From Streptomyces narbonensis (lineage in GTDB: Bacteria > Actinomycetota > Actinomycetes > Streptomycetales > Streptomycetaceae): a DNA stretch of 64,000 bases. How positions within the stretch are numbered: position 1 is the first letter of the stretch; each line of letters opens with the position of its first letter. Under the pieces are notes generated by a model that saw nothing but the letters and a program-made list of their open reading frames with translations, ran no database searches and had not been told where the DNA came from. The stretch spans positions 186,001-250,000 of the forward strand of contig NZ_BMSF01000004.1 in NCBI RefSeq assembly GCF_014649015.1, read 5' to 3'. Below, piece after piece: positions 1 through 9,009 of this stretch. The position numbers and the translations under genes are program-made.

Positions 1-2
1 TG

Positions 3-380
3 TTCTACACCCACCGCGGCGGAGTCATCAGCGCCTATGACATCGCCGCGGAACGACTGCTGTGGTCCTCGCCCACGCTCCACGAAGGTTTCTCCGCCCC
101 GGCGGTAGCGGGCGACCGCGTCCACTTCACCGCAGAGGACGGCACCGTCATCGCCCTGAACCGGCACGACGGCGTCGCCCTGTGGGAGCGCCGTCCCCCG
201 AAGAGCACCATCGACTTCAGCCAGTCCGACCCTCCACCCTCGTCCCAGCTGCGGGCGCCCGTGATCATGGGCGACGTCATCATCGCGCCCGCCTACGACT
301 CACGGATCCACTCGTTCCTCGCGCCGGACCCGGCCACGCCCCCTCGGTCGAAGGGCCCTTCGACCACCGCCGCCCGATGA
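3..380 (+). CDS. PQQ-like beta-propeller protein, C-terminal end (partial)
   Basis: The reading frame is open from the window edge to a TGA at 378-380 and encodes about 125 residues. It shows two PQQ-type beta-propeller blades: each has a G-V-I-x-A-Y-D or G-T-V-I-A-L-N strand followed by a LLW or ALWER turn, the A-x-D-x-x-T-G-x-x-x-W pattern of PQQ_2/BamB-like repeats. The tail is Pro/Ser/Thr-rich. In Streptomyces such C-termini belong to lipoproteins or to serine/threonine kinases with an extracellular propeller; the N-terminal part needed to decide lies outside the window. Confidence 0.7.
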   Translation, partial: FYTHRGGVISAYDIAAERLLWSSPTLHEGFSAPAVAGDRVHFTAEDGTVIALNRHDGVALWERRPPKSTIDFSQSDPPPSSQLRAPVIMGDVIIAPAYDSRIHSFLAPDPATPPRSKGPSTTAAR

Positions 381-527
381 CTCAGCCCCGCTGGGGCGCG
401 CCGCGCGGGCTTGCCGGACGGCGACGCGGGAGGCCCAGGCCCACAGCACCACGCTGACCACGAGGACCACGCTGGTAGCCCCCGCGCCGGGCAGGTGCCC
501 GAACCCCGACGTGGAGGAGATCAGCTG
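381..527. other. Short intergenic stretch with membrane-protein-like remnant
   Basis: No intact gene is visible here. On the minus strand, about 50 codons are open between stops and include one hydrophobic stretch (T-S-V-V-L-V-V-S-V-V-L-W-A-W-A). There is no usable start codon, so this is best read as a decayed C-terminal fragment of a membrane protein, or as chance. Confidence 0.25.
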
Positions 528-962
528 TCACCTCGTCGACGGCCACGACGCGAACAGCCTCCGCACACGCAGTACGGCGGTCAGCATCGGGAGCGTGAAC
601 TCGCCTTCGCTGGTCTCCGGGCGGCCCGCAAGGAAGGTGCGGATCCGGGCGAGCGTGGCCTCGCGTTCCGGTTCCGGCATGACCAGCATTCCCGCCCGCG
701 TCGCGAGGGTGGCGACGAGGGAGTCGGCGGTGCGGCGCTGCCCGTGCGGGAACTCGGCCTGCTCGGGCGAGCCGAACCGAGCCGCACCAGCCTGGGGAAG
801 GTGCATGTCCGCCGTCGCGGCGCGCCAGGCGACCGGTGTGTCACGCGGGCCGACGGCCGCGCCCCCGCCGGTCCGTGCGAGCCCCGCGACCCACTCGACC
901 CCGTCGTCCATGAGGTTCCACAGGCCGGCCAGTACGCCGCGGGACGGATCACCGGACCTCGA
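528..962 (-). pseudogene. Class I SAM-dependent methyltransferase remnant (N-terminus missing)
   Basis: The C-terminal part resembles the end of YcgJ/Methyltransf_11-type methyltransferases: a G-V-L-A-G-L-W-N-L-M-D-D strand, then a F-G-S-P-E-Q-A-E-F-P-H block, then T-A-D-S-L-V-A-T-L-A-T-R and a closing E-R-E-A-T-L-A-R-I segment. The SAM-binding glycine-rich motif and everything before the W-N-L-M-D-D strand are absent. The frame upstream of about 962 runs into unrelated sequence towards 1085. I therefore call it a degraded gene. A free-standing small protein is possible but would have no cofactor site. Confidence 0.5.
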
Positions 963-1078
963 CCGCTTCCGGATCACCGTGACGCCTGACGCGCAGGCGG
1001 TCACCTGGCCGAACTGAATGACGGGGCGCCGAAAGAATTGGCGAGCGGATGGTCGGAGGGCGGTGCGAGGATGCTGCC

Positions 1079-1462
1079 ATGGCAAAGGAATTTCAGGTGA
1101 CTTACGACTGTGCCGATCCGGGCATGGTCGCGGCCTTCTGGGCCGAGGTGCTGGGCTACAGCTTCCAGCCTCCGCCGGAGGGCTTCTCCGACTGGGCGGC
1201 CATCACGGATCCGGACGGCAAGGGTCCCCGGATGTACTTCCAGACGGTCCCGGAAGGGAAGACGGTGAAGAACCGTCTGCACCTGGACGTGCGCTCGGCG
1301 CCCGGTCTGACCGGGGACGAGCGGATGGACGCGCTGGAGGTGGAGGCCGCCAGGCTGGAGAAGCTCGGGGCCAAGCGGCTGTACCGGCTCGAATCCGACG
1401 ACGAGAACGAGGGGATCATCGTGATGGGCGACCCCGAGGGGAACGAGTTCTGCCTGGACTGA
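1079..1462 (+). CDS. VOC family (glyoxalase-like) protein
   Basis: A 127-residue protein of the vicinal-oxygen-chelate fold, Glyoxalase_6 type. It opens with a beta-alpha module (C-A-D-P-G-M-V-A-A-F-W-A-E-V-L-G-Y). It then has an N-R-L-H-L-D-V strand and a closing M-G-D-P-E-G-N-E-F-C-L-D motif typical of this subfamily. The E of N-E-F-C and the H of L-H-L-D are the usual metal or substrate ligands of the fold. ATG at 1079 gives the normal family length; an upstream in-frame start at 1049 would add ten unconserved residues. It stands alone, and the substrate is unknown. Confidence 0.8.
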   Translation: MAKEFQVTYDCADPGMVAAFWAEVLGYSFQPPPEGFSDWAAITDPDGKGPRMYFQTVPEGKTVKNRLHLDVRSAPGLTGDERMDALEVEAARLEKLGAKRLYRLESDDENEGIIVMGDPEGNEFCLD

Positions 1463-1619
1463 GGGCGGAGAGCCGCAGGGAGCAGCGCTACACAGCCCGC
1501 ATCGCGTGTGACCTCACAGCGGGTTGAGTAGCGCTACTCAGGCGCCCGGGGGCCGGCCCGCCGCACGATGGGACCGGCGCCGAAGCGGCGCGACCGAACC
1601 GTCCAGGAGGAACCGACCC

Positions 1620-1946
1620 ATGCGAGACAACCGCCCCCGCGCAGCCGTCCGGCTCACGTTCGCCAACCCCGTCTCGCTGGTGTACCTGACGGTCGTGGCT
1701 TCGCTCCCCCTGCTGGTCAGCCCGTGGACCGAGGGCCAGGCCTTCGCGGACGTCTGGCTCGCCATGGCCACCGCGCCCAGTAGCCTGCTCCTGCTGCTGC
1801 CCGACGCGATGACCGGCCTCTCGGGCTGGGCGACCGCGTACCACTACACGGCGCTGGTCCTCTCCGCGCTGATCAACGCCTTCCTCCTCGGCCTTGCCTA
1901 CCGGGCCCTTCGGAGGAACCCGGCACGGCAGGGCCTCACCGCCTGA
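1620..1946 (+). CDS. Small integral membrane protein (SCO4225-like)
   Basis: A 108-residue protein with three hydrophobic segments: a V-S-L-V-Y-L-T-V-V-A-S-L-P-L-L-V helix, a long A-P-S-S-L-L-L-L-L-P stretch in the middle, and A-L-V-L-S-A-L-I-N-A-F-L-L-G-L-A at the end. A good ribosome-binding site (AGGAGG) lies seven bases before the ATG at 1620 and fixes the start. The pattern F-A-D-V-W-L-A-x-x-T-A-P-x-S recalls the small Streptomyces SCO4225 family, whose function is not known. Its end lies 4 bp from the end of the convergent gene. Confidence 0.7.
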   Translation: MRDNRPRAAVRLTFANPVSLVYLTVVASLPLLVSPWTEGQAFADVWLAMATAPSSLLLLLPDAMTGLSGWATAYHYTALVLSALINAFLLGLAYRALRRNPARQGLTA

Positions 1947-1950
1947 CCGC

Positions 1951-4900
1951 TCAGTCGAACCAGCGGTCCCGCGCCAGTTCCGCCGTGCGGGACGGGTCCT
2001 CCAGGAGGGCCGCCACCTCGAAGCGGCGCGGCCATTGGCCCGCCGACCAGGCCAGGCCCGCCGCCACGCCCTCCAGGGTCGCCGCGTGGAGGACGCCGTC
2101 GGGGGTGACCCGCCAGTCCAGCTCCACGCCCGCCGCGCGGAGCTCCTCGTGCTCGATGTACGAGGAGGGGGTCGACGGGCCCAGAAGGGCGTGGACCGAG
2201 TGCGGGACGTCGTGTTCCTCGCCGACCGTCGTCACCTCCGCCTCGAAGGCCTCGCTCAGGCGGCGGACCTGGAACAGCTCGGCCAGGTCGGCCGCGCGGG
2301 ACGGGGCCACCGGGAGGAGCGGGGTGTCCCCGGTGAGCGGGAGGAGGTCCGGGGCGTCGGCCACCAGGGCTTCTGCCGCGTCCACCACCACCAGCTCCCC
2401 GTCCACGACCGCGCGCAGCTCGTCCGGGAGCGTCACCTGCTCCGGGTCCAGGTCCGCGAGGGCCGTGTAGAGGGCGTGCAGCTGGGGGGCCGTGACCTCG
2501 CGCTCCGGGTCCGCCAGGCGCGTCAGGAGCTCCGCCGCGCCGCCCGGCTCCTCCAGGAGCGCCGCGACCGACGTGCGGACGCCCAGCGCCCGCAGGACCT
2601 GCTCGTCGTCGAAGCCGGTCGCGTCGGCGGAGTCGTACAGGCCCACGAGGAGCGGGTCCGAGCCCTCGGCCCGCAGGCCCGCCGGGCGGCGGCCGTCCAG
2701 GACCGGGTGGTCCCGGAGCCACCACGCCGTGTACGAGCGGACCGTCTCCGTCGTGCCGTCCGGGAGGAGGACCCGTACGGGCTGGGTGAGCGCGTCCCGG
2801 AGCGGGGGCTGCGCCAGCAGCGCGAGGGCCTGCGGCCAGGCCTCGTCGTCGACCAGGTCCAGGTCCCGTACCGCCACGATCTCCGTCGCCACCGGCGGCA
2901 CCGGAGACTCCGGCAGGCGGTCCAGGACGTCCTCGCACCACACGTCGACCGCGTCGAGCAGCCCGGCGTCGTCCGGCTCCGGGTAGTCGCCCTCCCGCGG
3001 CTCGACCTCGTCCGGGTCGAGGACCAGGTCCGTCGCCCGGACCAGGGCGAAGTTCGCCAGCACTCCGCAGGCGGCCAGGGGGCGTTCACCCCAGCGCGCG
3101 GCCAGCTCGGCGTCCACGAAAGGCAGTTCGTCCTCGCGCATCACCGCCGCGAAGGCCGACCCCGGCAGCACCAGCTCGCCCGCCGGGGAGAGTTCGCCGT
3201 CCTCGTCGGGGAGGGCGAGGGCACCGAGCCAGGGCTCGTCGCCCGGGTCGAGTTCGGCGTCCCGGACCAGGGCGAGGACCGTGTCGGCCAGCTCCTCCGC
3301 GTCGAGGGTCTCGGCGTCCTCGTCCCAGATCTCCCCCGCGTCGAGGGAGGCCGCGACCGCCGCCCGCACCTGCGGGGTCGTCAGGACCGCGCGGGGCGTG
3401 GCGGGCAGGGCGCCCAGCTTCTCCAGGAGCGGGTGCGCCGCCTCCGGGTGCGCCACCTTCAGGCCGAGGCGGGTCAGCTCGGCGGGGGTCCTGTCCTGCG
3501 GGAGCAAAACCTGGCGGGGGCCGATCGTCGTGCGGACGCGGAGGGCGTCGGCGTCGTCCGCGAGCGGCACGGGAAGGCCCGTCAGGCGGTCCGGGTCGAC
3601 GCCGGCGAGGGAGTCGTAGAGCCGCCACCACCACGTCGGAGCCCTGTCGACGCCGGCGAGGCGGTCGATGGCCTCGGTGAGGGGGACCCGGCCCACGCCG
3701 AGGGTGCGGAGCTCGGGGCGGCGCTCCAGGCCCGCCGGGAGGAGCGTCGGGAAGACCTCCGCGAGGACGTCGACCGTGTCCGCGCCGGCGCCCTCCGCGA
3801 CCTCGGCCTCGATGGGCCGGAGCGCGGGCAGCTCCTCGGTCGGGGCGGCCGGCGCCAGGAACGCCACCCTGGGCAGCCGCTCCAGGATCGCCTCGCGCAG
3901 TGCCCCGTCGAGCGCCCCCTTGCCGAGCGGGCCGGGCACGAGGTCGAGGGTCGCGGTCGTCACCGGGTGCCAGTCGGCGAGGAGTTCGGCGTACGCGTCG
4001 GCCGCGCGCTGCACCAGGAAGTCGGTGAGCGGGCCGGGCGCCGGGTGGCGCCGCGCGGTGTCCAGCGGCAGGGAGGCGATGAGCAGGGCGGGGATGCCGA
4101 GCGGCTCGTCGGTGGGCGTCGGGGCGTGCACGACGGGTTCGGTACGGGGGTGGCTCGGGGCGCCCTCGCCGTCGACGGGCACGGCCCAGGTGACGGCCCA
4201 GTGCGGGCGAAGGCGCTCCTCCACCGGGCGGTCCTTGAGAAGTTCGGCGTCGAGGGGCCCGGTGTGGGAGACGGTCCGCCAGCGGTGGGTGCCGGTCGCG
4301 GTGTCGTCGATGCGGACGTAGCCGTCGTCCTCGGAGCGGCGGAGGGTCCGTACCCCTTCGGCCGTCTCGACGACGATCTCCGCGAGACCGGGGAGCGTGA
4401 GGAGCAGGGCGTCGTCGACCGAGGCGAGGAGTCGCTCGGCGAGGTCCTGGGCGGCGGAGTCCCGCAGCGGGAGGACGACGACCGTGTCGTAGCCGTCGGG
4501 CGCGGTGCCCTCGGCGGGCAGCGGAAGACGCAGGAGGGGTACGTGGCCGTCCCGGCGGCGCAGTTCGTCGCCCAGGCCCGGGCTGTACCGGGCGGATTCG
4601 GCGGCGAGTTCGCGGGCTTCCGCGAGGGACCAGCGGACGCCGCCGTGGCGGCCGAGGACGGCCGGCTCGTCGGAGACGGCGAGGACGGCGGCGAAGCCGA
4701 CGCCGAAGCGGCCGACGGCGCCGGCGCCTTGCTCCCGCTTGGCGGAGGCGCGGAGCGTGGACAGCGACTCGGCGCCCGTGGCGTCCAGCGGGGCGCCGGT
4801 GTTGGCGGCGGCGAGGGCCGCGGGGCCCTCGTGGTCCGCGGGGTGGAGGGTGAGGCGCAGGCGTCCGGTGACACCGGCCCGGCGGGCGGCGTCGGCGGCG

Positions 4901-5094
4901 TTCTGGGCGAGCTCGACGACGAGCCGGTCACGGTAGCCGCCGAGTGCGAGGTCCTCCTCGGCGTTGGCGTCCTCCCGGAACCGGGCGGGCGAGGCGCCCC
5001 AGGCGTCGAGCACTCCCCGCCGCAGCCGTGCGGTGCCGAAGGGATCGGTTCCGTCGGTCGTCGTCCGGACGCTGACGCTCACGTCTGACTCCAC
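1951..5094 (-). CDS. Sacsin/Hsp90-type GHKL ATPase domain protein
   Basis: A large 1047-residue protein. Residues 55-140 form a GHKL ATP-binding site: E61-L-A-Q-N65-A-A-D68 matches the N-box, and G-R-F-G-V-G-F at about 128-134 matches the G2 loop of Hsp90/sacsin N-terminal domains. The remaining 900 residues are acidic, leucine-rich and show no membrane segment or second catalytic motif. Proteins of this architecture in Streptomyces are annotated as sacsin N-terminal ATPase-like and are presumed chaperone-like, without proven clients. The ATG at 5094 lies just upstream of a hydrophilic leader. The gene is monocistronic by spacing. GC is very high throughout and the antisense strand is open over its whole length, which is a composition artefact. 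Confidence 0.8.
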   Translation of the reverse strand: MESDVSVSVRTTTDGTDPFGTARLRRGVLDAWGASPARFREDANAEEDLALGGYRDRLVVELAQNAADAARRAGVTGRLRLTLHPADHEGPAALAAANTGAPLDATGAESLSTLRASAKREQGAGAVGRFGVGFAAVLAVSDEPAVLGRHGGVRWSLAEARELAAESARYSPGLGDELRRRDGHVPLLRLPLPAEGTAPDGYDTVVVLPLRDSAAQDLAERLLASVDDALLLTLPGLAEIVVETAEGVRTLRRSEDDGYVRIDDTATGTHRWRTVSHTGPLDAELLKDRPVEERLRPHWAVTWAVPVDGEGAPSHPRTEPVVHAPTPTDEPLGIPALLIASLPLDTARRHPAPGPLTDFLVQRAADAYAELLADWHPVTTATLDLVPGPLGKGALDGALREAILERLPRVAFLAPAAPTEELPALRPIEAEVAEGAGADTVDVLAEVFPTLLPAGLERRPELRTLGVGRVPLTEAIDRLAGVDRAPTWWWRLYDSLAGVDPDRLTGLPVPLADDADALRVRTTIGPRQVLLPQDRTPAELTRLGLKVAHPEAAHPLLEKLGALPATPRAVLTTPQVRAAVAASLDAGEIWDEDAETLDAEELADTVLALVRDAELDPGDEPWLGALALPDEDGELSPAGELVLPGSAFAAVMREDELPFVDAELAARWGERPLAACGVLANFALVRATDLVLDPDEVEPREGDYPEPDDAGLLDAVDVWCEDVLDRLPESPVPPVATEIVAVRDLDLVDDEAWPQALALLAQPPLRDALTQPVRVLLPDGTTETVRSYTAWWLRDHPVLDGRRPAGLRAEGSDPLLVGLYDSADATGFDDEQVLRALGVRTSVAALLEEPGGAAELLTRLADPEREVTAPQLHALYTALADLDPEQVTLPDELRAVVDGELVVVDAAEALVADAPDLLPLTGDTPLLPVAPSRAADLAELFQVRRLSEAFEAEVTTVGEEHDVPHSVHALLGPSTPSSYIEHEELRAAGVELDWRVTPDGVLHAATLEGVAAGLAWSAGQWPRRFEVAALLEDPSRTAELARDRWFD

Positions 5095-5279
5095 TCTGCG
5101 GGGGCGGTGATCTGGGAGATCATCGGGCGGTGACGCTGCCGGACCCTAAGGTCCGGGGCCCGAAAGGTACCGCGCCCCGCCCCGCCCCGGCCGCCGGGGC
5201 ACGTCCGGGCCCCGGGGCGCGCGGAAGCACATCCCCGGGGGCGTGGCGGAGGGACCCGACAGGAATTGCCGGACAGGCC

Positions 5280-6209
5280 CTACGAGTGGCCGAGGTCCTC
5301 GGAGGAGTCGTCGGGCTCCGTGGTCGAGCCGGAGTCCTTGGCCGGGCGGAGCGGGAAGGCGTCCGCGCCCATCGAGTCGAGGACCGGGGGCGCCGGGCGC
5401 GGGGGCTTCGGCATGACCGCGGCCTCCGAGTGGCCCCCGCAGCCGTACGCGAGGGAGACGACCCGGCCGTCCGCCGGGGAGAACTCGTTGGCGCACACGC
5501 CGAAGGCCTGCTTCAGGGAGCCGGCCAGCGGCACCAGGAACGCGCAGGACTCGCAGGACGCGGGCGCAGCCTGCGCCATCGGCGTCTTCGCGCCGAAGCT
5601 CTCGTCCCAGCGGTCCGCGGCCACGTGCAGCCCGTACCGGGACAGGACCCGGGCCCGGCGCATGCCGAGCTCCTCGGCGACCGAGGCGATCGCGCCCCGG
5701 GAGGGCGTACGGGAGACGATCTCGGCGTCCTCGGCGTCGAGGTGGTCCGCCAGCTCCTCCGAGACCGCCGAGTTCGGCGGCGGCGCGTCCTCGCCCGAGT
5801 AGCCGGGCTCCAGGCGCAGGTCGTCCTGCTCCGTCGGCAGCAGGTCGCCCGGGCCCATGTCGCCGGGGCGCAGGCGCTCGCTCCACGGCACCCACTCGGG
5901 GGCGAGGAGGGCGTCGGAGCCGGGCAGCAGGACGGTTTCGTCAAGCGTGACGTTCTTGGCGCGGGAGGCGCGGGTGACCGTCACCGCCCAGCGCCAGCCG
6001 CGGTAGCCCGGCTCCTGGCACTCGAAGAAGTGCGTGACGACCCGGTCGCCCTCCGCGACGACCTCGACGTGTGGGCCGACGATGCCGGGCGCGGCCGCCT
6101 CCTCGGCGGCCTCCCGCGCGAGGTCTACGGCCTCGACGCACAGGCGGTCGGGGGTACGCGTGGCTCGCGGGGTACGCGGGGCACCGCTTCGCGTCGTCGC
6201 AGCACTCAC
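5280..6209 (-). CDS. DUF3027 family protein
   Basis: A 309-residue cytoplasmic protein. After a short basic, Thr/Arg-rich leader it has the conserved DUF3027 core: a V-V-T-H-F-F-E-C-Q-E-P-G-Y-R-G-W-R-W motif and an L-L-A-P-E-W-V-P-W-S-E-R-L-R-P-G-D segment. A Cys-containing C-terminal block follows (C-E-S-C-A-F, then C-A-N-E-F-S-P-A-D-G, then Y-G-C-G-G-H-S-E) that could bind a metal. I chose the GTG at 6209, which has GGAGAG upstream and starts the family-like sequence; an in-frame ATG further up would add a low-complexity extension. Function is unknown, though the family is conserved across actinobacteria. Confidence 0.8.
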   Translation of the reverse strand: MSAATTRSGAPRTPRATRTPDRLCVEAVDLAREAAEEAAAPGIVGPHVEVVAEGDRVVTHFFECQEPGYRGWRWAVTVTRASRAKNVTLDETVLLPGSDALLAPEWVPWSERLRPGDMGPGDLLPTEQDDLRLEPGYSGEDAPPPNSAVSEELADHLDAEDAEIVSRTPSRGAIASVAEELGMRRARVLSRYGLHVAADRWDESFGAKTPMAQAAPASCESCAFLVPLAGSLKQAFGVCANEFSPADGRVVSLAYGCGGHSEAAVMPKPPRPAPPVLDSMGADAFPLRPAKDSGSTTEPDDSSEDLGHS

Positions 6210-6858
6210 AGGTCTCGCTTCTCTCCTACGCCGTCTCACGGGTGCGCCGGCCGAGGGGCGAAAGCGAAGCCACGGGCGGCGGGCGGAGCGGACCTGAGGG
6301 CCGCATCGACGTCCGCACCCGACTTGTCTCGCGTGTCTCGGGCACACCTATCGCCATCCATTCTGCGGGATGCCGAAGAGGCGCGCGGCCGAGAACTTCC
6401 GCCGGTGACGCGCTACGCACGCTACCCCGTTCGCGGGCCTCCGCCCACCTGCCCGTCTCAAGTGGCCCGCATCGCGGACGGCCGGGACCGCGCCGATGCC
6501 GCTCCACGGCTGCCGTGTCGCCGCCTCCGGGCCGCTTTCGTACGGGCCTTCGAACAACCTTCGTACAGGCCTCGGACCGCCGCCATACGGGCTTCGAACC
6601 GCCCGCCGTACGGGCTTCGCAAGGCTTTCGCCCCGCCGCCGTACGGGCTTCGTACGGCCCATCGCCCCGCCGCCGTACGGGCTTCGTACGGCCCATCGCC
6701 CCGCCGCCGTACGGGCTTCGCAAGGCTTTCGCCCCGCCGCCGTACGGGCTTCGTACGGCCCATCGCCCCGCCTCCGTACAGGGTCCGTACGGCCTTCGTA
6801 CCGCCGCCGTTCGCCGCGCCACGGTTCGTCCGGCGCGCCGGTGGGGCACTATGACGGA
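6210..6858. other. 649-bp divergent intergenic region
   Basis: This spacer separates a minus-strand DUF3027 gene from a plus-strand MFS gene and should hold both promoters. I see no gene in it. Its right half is occupied by the 33/34-bp repeat array described separately; the left half (6210-6580) shows no clear motif. Confidence 0.6.
6580..6800 (+). repeat. Array of 33/34-bp tandem repeats
   Basis: Two related units alternate. One is 34 bp and begins GTACGGGCTTCGTACGGCCC. The other is 33 bp and begins GTACGGGCTTCGCAAGGCTT. Both end in a TCGCCCCGCCGCC segment. From 6607 the order is short, long, long, short, long, with decayed copies on both flanks (from about 6530 and to about 6820). Each unit carries GTAC and an imperfect CGTACGG palindrome. 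The array lies about 60-280 bp upstream of the MFS start, so it could affect its expression. Confidence 0.8.
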
Positions 6859-8247
6859 GTGGCAGCCGCACGGTCTCCCGCACGATCCGAAGATCATGCC
6901 GGACCGCTCCGCCGAGCGGGCCGGTCGGTCGGACGCGCCCTGCACCTGCCCTTCACCGGGACCGCGCGAGGCATCCGCAAGGCCACCCACGCCCACGGCG
7001 CGGGCGAGTCGGGACTCGGGAAACTGATCGAGCTCCACGCCGTGAACGGCGCCGGGGACGTCATGATCACCGTCGCCCTCGCGTCGACGGTCTTCTTCTC
7101 CGTGCCCACGGACGAGGCCCGCGGCCGCGTCGCCCTCTACCTCGCCGTCACGATGCTGCCCTTCACGCTCCTCGCCCCCGTGATCGGCCCGCTCCTGGAC
7201 CGCATCCCGCACGGCAGGCGCGCGGCCATGGCGGGCGCGATGCTGACCCGCGCCGTCCTCGCGATCATGATGTCGGGCGCGGTCGCCACCGGCGGCCTGG
7301 AGCTGTACCCGGCGGCGCTGGGGGTCCTGGTCGCCTCGAAGGCGTACGGGGTGGTGCGCAGCGCGGTCGTCCCGCGCCTGCTCCCACCCGGGTTCTCGCT
7401 CGTGAAGGCGAACTCCCGGGTCACCCTGGCCGGGCTGCTCGCCACCGGCATCGCCGCGCCCATCGGCGCGGGGCTCCAGATGATCGGGCCGGGCTGGCCG
7501 CTGTACGGGGCGTGCGCGCTGTTCCTGCTCGGGACGTTCTGGGCGCTGCGGATGCCGCCCAAGGTGGACTCGGCGAAGGGTGAACGGCGGGCGCACCTGC
7601 TGACGCACGGTGAGAAGAAGCCGAGCCTGCGGACGGTCGGCCCGTCCGTCCTGCACGGCCTGGAGGCGAACGCGGCGCAGCGCATGCTGTCGGGTTTCCT
7701 GATCTTCTTCCTGGCGTTCCTGCTGCGCGACCATCCGCTGTCGGGGCAGAGCGCCGCCGTCTCCCTGGCGATCGTGGGCGTCGCGGCGGGCGTCGGGAAC
7801 GCCTGCGGCACGGCCGCCGGCTCGCTCCTGCGCGACCGGGGCCACGGACCCGAGGTGATCATCGCCACGATGATCACCGTGGTGTGCGCGACGGCGATCT
7901 GCGCGGCGATCTTCTTCGGCGGCCTGATGGTCGCCGTCCTCGGCGCGGTCGCGGGCCTCACGCAGGCCTTGTCGAAGCTGTCCCTGGACGCGCTGATTCA
8001 GCGGGACGTGCCCGAGTCGGTGCGGACCTCCGCGTTCGCCCGCTCGGAGACGGCGCTGCAGATGGCGTGGGTGGTGGGCGGCGGGATCGGCATCGCGCTG
8101 CCGCTGAACGGACAGCTGGGCATGGCCGTGGCGGCCGGGATCCTGGCGCTGGGCGCGCTCCTCGCCGTCCGCGGCCTGCTCGCCGCCGCCCGCCGCAACC
8201 CGGGCCCACCGGGCCCTCAGGGCCGGTCGAAGGCACGGGTGGCGTAG
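6859..8247 (+). CDS. MFS transporter
   Basis: A 462-residue transporter with about 12 hydrophobic helices. The N-terminus is a basic amphipathic leader (R-R-A-G-R-S-V-G-R-A-L-H) followed by K-A-T-H-A-H-G-A-G-E-S-G-L-G-K-L, then the first transmembrane helix. A loop with L-L-D-R-I-P-H-G-R-R-A-A corresponds to the motif A region between helices 2 and 3. The GTG at 6859 is chosen because conserved sequence begins there and the frame upstream is repeat DNA. The substrate cannot be told. Confidence 0.75.
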   Translation: MAAARSPARSEDHAGPLRRAGRSVGRALHLPFTGTARGIRKATHAHGAGESGLGKLIELHAVNGAGDVMITVALASTVFFSVPTDEARGRVALYLAVTMLPFTLLAPVIGPLLDRIPHGRRAAMAGAMLTRAVLAIMMSGAVATGGLELYPAALGVLVASKAYGVVRSAVVPRLLPPGFSLVKANSRVTLAGLLATGIAAPIGAGLQMIGPGWPLYGACALFLLGTFWALRMPPKVDSAKGERRAHLLTHGEKKPSLRTVGPSVLHGLEANAAQRMLSGFLIFFLAFLLRDHPLSGQSAAVSLAIVGVAAGVGNACGTAAGSLLRDRGHGPEVIIATMITVVCATAICAAIFFGGLMVAVLGAVAGLTQALSKLSLDALIQRDVPESVRTSAFARSETALQMAWVVGGGIGIALPLNGQLGMAVAAGILALGALLAVRGLLAAARRNPGPPGPQGRSKARVA

Positions 8248-8405
8248 GGCCCGGGGGCGCCCGCCCGAGGTCCGGGGGCGCTCGACCGGAGGCCTGAGGG
8301 CGCCCGCCCGAGGTCCGGGGGCGCTCGACCGGAGGCCTGAGGGCGCTCGACCGGAAGCCCGGGGGGCTCGACCGGAAGCCCGGGGGCGCCCGCCCGAGGC
8401 CCTTC
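8248..8405 (+). repeat. Imperfect 21/22-bp repeats after the MFS gene
   Basis: Two alternating modules, CGCCCGCCCGAGGTCCGGGG and CGCTCGACCGGAGGCCTGAG, occur in the order A-B-A-B-B-B-A. The first 43-bp pair is repeated almost exactly. The array sits between the stop codon of the MFS gene and the promoter of the next gene. It is non-coding on both strands as far as I can tell. Confidence 0.7.
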
Positions 8406-8522
8406 TTCCGGTGTTGCGGGATTCCGCTCCCGAGACCACGGGACCCTCTCCCGAGGTCACGGACCGGCGGCGCGCCGTACCCCCGCGTGGCGCGGGCGCG
8501 GCGGCCCGATAGCCTTCGGCTC

Positions 8523-9002
8523 ATGACCGTTGCGTTCTTCTCCGGCTCGCGCCGCCGGGCCGCCGTCGCCCTCGGGGCCGTCTCCGCCGGGCTCCTCGTT
8601 CTCTCCGCCTGCGACAAGCCGACTCCGATCGCGACCGTGACGGTCGGGTCCGACTCGATCCACTCCGAGGCCGCCTGCTACAACGACGGCGACGCCATCA
8701 AGGAGTCGCAGATCCAGCAGTGCCTCAACAAGAAGGCCGAGAAGTCCATCACCGTCGCGATGGACGACAAGATCCGCTTCGGGGTCGACCCCGACATCGC
8801 GGACAACGGCTGGACGATCTTCCTCGGCGGCCAGCAGGCCGAGCCCGAGCCGTACAAGAAGACGTACCGGACCATTCCGGCCAGCGCCTTCTTCTCCAGC
8901 CAGACCGGCGAGGCCACCGACAACACCCAGGTGACCATCGTCGAGAACACCGGCAAGAAGCTGACCGGCATCTGGCACTTCCAGCTGAAGAAGGAATCCT
9001 GA
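8523..9002 (+). CDS. DUF2771 family lipoprotein
   Basis: A 159-residue secreted protein. A signal peptide with arginines (S-R-R-R), a hydrophobic core (A-L-G-A-V-S-A-G-L-L-V-L) and the lipobox L-S-A-C at about residues 26-29 predict a lipid-anchored exported protein. The mature part has two further cysteines (A-A-C-Y-N-D and Q-Q-C-L-N) that may form a disulfide. It also has a Trp-containing strand (N-G-W-T-I-F-L-G-G). This matches the actinobacterial DUF2771 family of unknown function. The menaquinone genes follow 7 bp later, so it may be co-transcribed with mqnB. Confidence 0.8.
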   Translation: MTVAFFSGSRRRAAVALGAVSAGLLVLSACDKPTPIATVTVGSDSIHSEAACYNDGDAIKESQIQQCLNKKAEKSITVAMDDKIRFGVDPDIADNGWTIFLGGQQAEPEPYKKTYRTIPASAFFSSQTGEATDNTQVTIVENTGKKLTGIWHFQLKKES

Positions 9003-9009
9003 TCCGCCG

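Noticed and set aside
1894..5088. Very long open frame (over 1000 codons) on the plus strand
   Set aside because: It lies exactly antisense to the sacsin-like ATPase gene, has Arg/Gly/Val-rich composition and no domain. It is the usual mirror of a high-GC gene.
6580..6800. CRISPR-like array of 33/34-bp units
   Set aside because: The units abut each other without unique spacers and no cas genes are present.
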